Shown here piece by piece: positions 5,830-6,587 of a stretch of 6,587 bases of DNA. The translations under genes were made by a program, and so were the position numbers. The stretch comes from Bacteroidota bacterium. Its GTDB lineage: Bacteria > Bacteroidota > Bacteroidia > Flavobacteriales_D > Crocinitomicaceae. The stretch lies in NCBI GenBank assembly GCA_024280195.1, contig JAJRQP010000141.1, positions 1 through 6,587 of the forward strand, written 5' to 3'. The notes beneath the pieces were generated by a model. The model saw only the letters and a list, made by a program, of their open reading frames with translations. It had not been told where the DNA came from and ran no database searches. Each line of letters starts with the position of its first letter. Position 1 is the first letter of the stretch.

Positions 5830-5833
5830 CAAA
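5802..5833 (-). promoter_or_regulatory. Promoter of the padR/membrane-protein operon
   Basis: On the minus strand TTTG (5833-5830) is followed after 20 bp by TATATTTG (5809-5802), matching the Bacteroidota -33/-7 consensus at every informative base. The predicted transcript start falls within a few bases of the ATG at 5797, so the mRNA would be leaderless or nearly so. Confidence 0.75.
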
Positions 5834-5920
5834 TTAATACCTAAGAAAGTTATGTGTTAATTCAGTTAACAATCATAAGTTATTGATTATTAGTTGTGTA
5901 GATGTTTATATTGAAGCGTG

Positions 5921-6587
5921 TCAAAAGTTCCATTTCATGCTCCTATTGTCCAAAATCGCAAAGGAAATCTTGAATCCAGGAGTTGGAACAATTTTATTTC
6001 CTCCAGATAGAACACCATATAGACCGATTCGAAGCCGTCTTTTGGTTAGTTTGAAATTTCGCTCTAAACCTGCTAAAACTTCATAATGCAACCAATCGTA
6101 TTCTGGAATATACAATGAACCCGCACCTATAACAAGACCAATCCTCGTCTTTTTCATGAAAGGAATCTTATTAAGAATAGAACCATTATCATGGTGAACA
6201 AAATGCGCCTCGTAATAAATTTTTCTGGTGGGTAGAGTAGAATCCAACCCTTGGAAAGAATATAGAGGATTCGAGAACCAAAAAGGGTCGCTTCTTCGTT
6301 GGTATTTTTCGTCAGCTACTTTTAAGGATTGCGTATTTAAGAACTTTCCAGATTTTAGATGGTAACTAGACGTTCCAATGGTTCCAATTTTAAAAGATTG
6401 AATAACACCCAATGCTGCATAATCATGATTAACATCACTTCCGAAAATATCTGGGAATCCTTTTTCGTAATACAGATAGAAAGTTGGCCATTTAGATCCA
6501 AGAATGACTTTTCGTTTTGCCTCTCGCATGTATTTTTGATTTGGTGTAAATTGCAAAGTTGCTTCACCAATAAATGCTTGATAAGTC
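5921..6587 (-). CDS. DUF5686-type outer-membrane protein, C-terminal part (5' end outside window)
   Basis: The frame is open to the right edge of the window and encodes the last 222 residues before a TGA at 5921-5923. TTG and ATG codons inside it (6556, 6529) are internal, since the preceding codons continue the same protein pattern (TYQAFIGEATLQFTPNQKYMREAKRK). The sequence is an alternation of short amphipathic strands with conserved stretches such as DPFWFSNPLYSFQGLDSTLPTRKIYYEAHFVHH (given here by its position, about residues 107-139), NKIPFMKKTRIGLVIGAGS and LERNFKLTKRRLRIGLYGV. This matches the C-terminal beta-barrel of DUF5686 proteins as I know them, which usually begin with a carboxypeptidase-regulatory-like domain and exceed 800 residues. 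The last residue is Phe (RSMKWNF), as expected for recognition by the barrel assembly machinery. Function is unknown. It lies upstream of padR on the same strand, separated by about 120 bp of AT-rich DNA without a convincing terminator. Confidence 0.82.
   Translation of the reverse strand, partial: TYQAFIGEATLQFTPNQKYMREAKRKVILGSKWPTFYLYYEKGFPDIFGSDVNHDYAALGVIQSFKIGTIGTSSYHLKSGKFLNTQSLKVADEKYQRRSDPFWFSNPLYSFQGLDSTLPTRKIYYEAHFVHHDNGSILNKIPFMKKTRIGLVIGAGSLYIPEYDWLHYEVLAGLERNFKLTKRRLRIGLYGVLSGGNKIVPTPGFKISFAILDNRSMKWNF

Noticed and set aside
5834..5920. Search for a terminator after the DUF5686 gene
   Set aside because: Only weak AT-rich five-pair stems (such as GTTAA/TTAAC) without a following T-run were found, so none is called. 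The region otherwise shows nothing.
6355..6570. A 71-codon minus-strand frame inside the DUF5686 gene
   Set aside because: It is a shifted frame of a gene whose true frame is open and family-like across the same bases. No sign of a real frameshift was seen.

Overview
The window is AT-rich, densely coded bacterial chromosome, most likely from Bacteroidota, probably Flavobacteriales. A Fluviicola/Crocinitomicaceae-like organism is a guess from overall resemblance only. The evidence is perfect or near matches to the Bacteroidota -7 promoter box (TAnnTTTG), a DUF5686-type outer-membrane protein, a membrane protein carrying GldL-like FKxMHWPGA motifs, and mostly A-rich rather than Shine-Dalgarno leaders. 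I see no tRNA, rRNA, CRISPR array, insertion sequence or phage gene. No gene-free stretch exceeds about 125 bp.

Layout. (1) Bases 1-570 (+) are the C-terminal three quarters of glutamate racemase, cut by the window edge. It is the only plus-strand gene and abuts the next gene tail to tail with no spacer. (2) Bases 571-1329 (-) encode a four-helix membrane protein with a C-terminal His/Cys putative metal site. Its apparent terminator lies inside the racemase gene. (3) Bases 1454-2875 (-) look like one operon: thiol glutathione peroxidase, a gamma-carbonic-anhydrase-like hexapeptide protein, and a small unknown protein almost touching it. (4) Bases 2994-4184 (-) encode glycine C-acetyltransferase (Kbl). 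A four-copy 7-bp tandem repeat begins immediately after its stop codon. Upstream are a strong hairpin terminator and a perfect -7 box. (5) Bases 4291-5797 (-) form a two-gene unit: a PadR-family repressor whose stop overlaps the start of a membrane protein. That protein has an N-terminal HAAS-like helical domain, two GldL-like hairpins, and a large, probably periplasmic helical C-terminus. The PadR promoter matches the Bacteroidota consensus at both boxes and is bracketed by a 9-bp inverted repeat that covers the PadR start codon. (6) Bases 5921-6587 (-) are the C-terminal barrel of a DUF5686 outer-membrane protein, cut by the right edge.

How the parts may work together. Racemase, peroxidase, carbonic-anhydrase-like protein and Kbl are housekeeping or stress functions. 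The PadR/membrane-protein pair is the most unusual part. It looks like a self-regulated cassette in which a cytoplasmic sensor-like domain is fused to membrane elements that resemble the type IX secretion/gliding motor. That reading is inferred from motifs and gene order, not shown.
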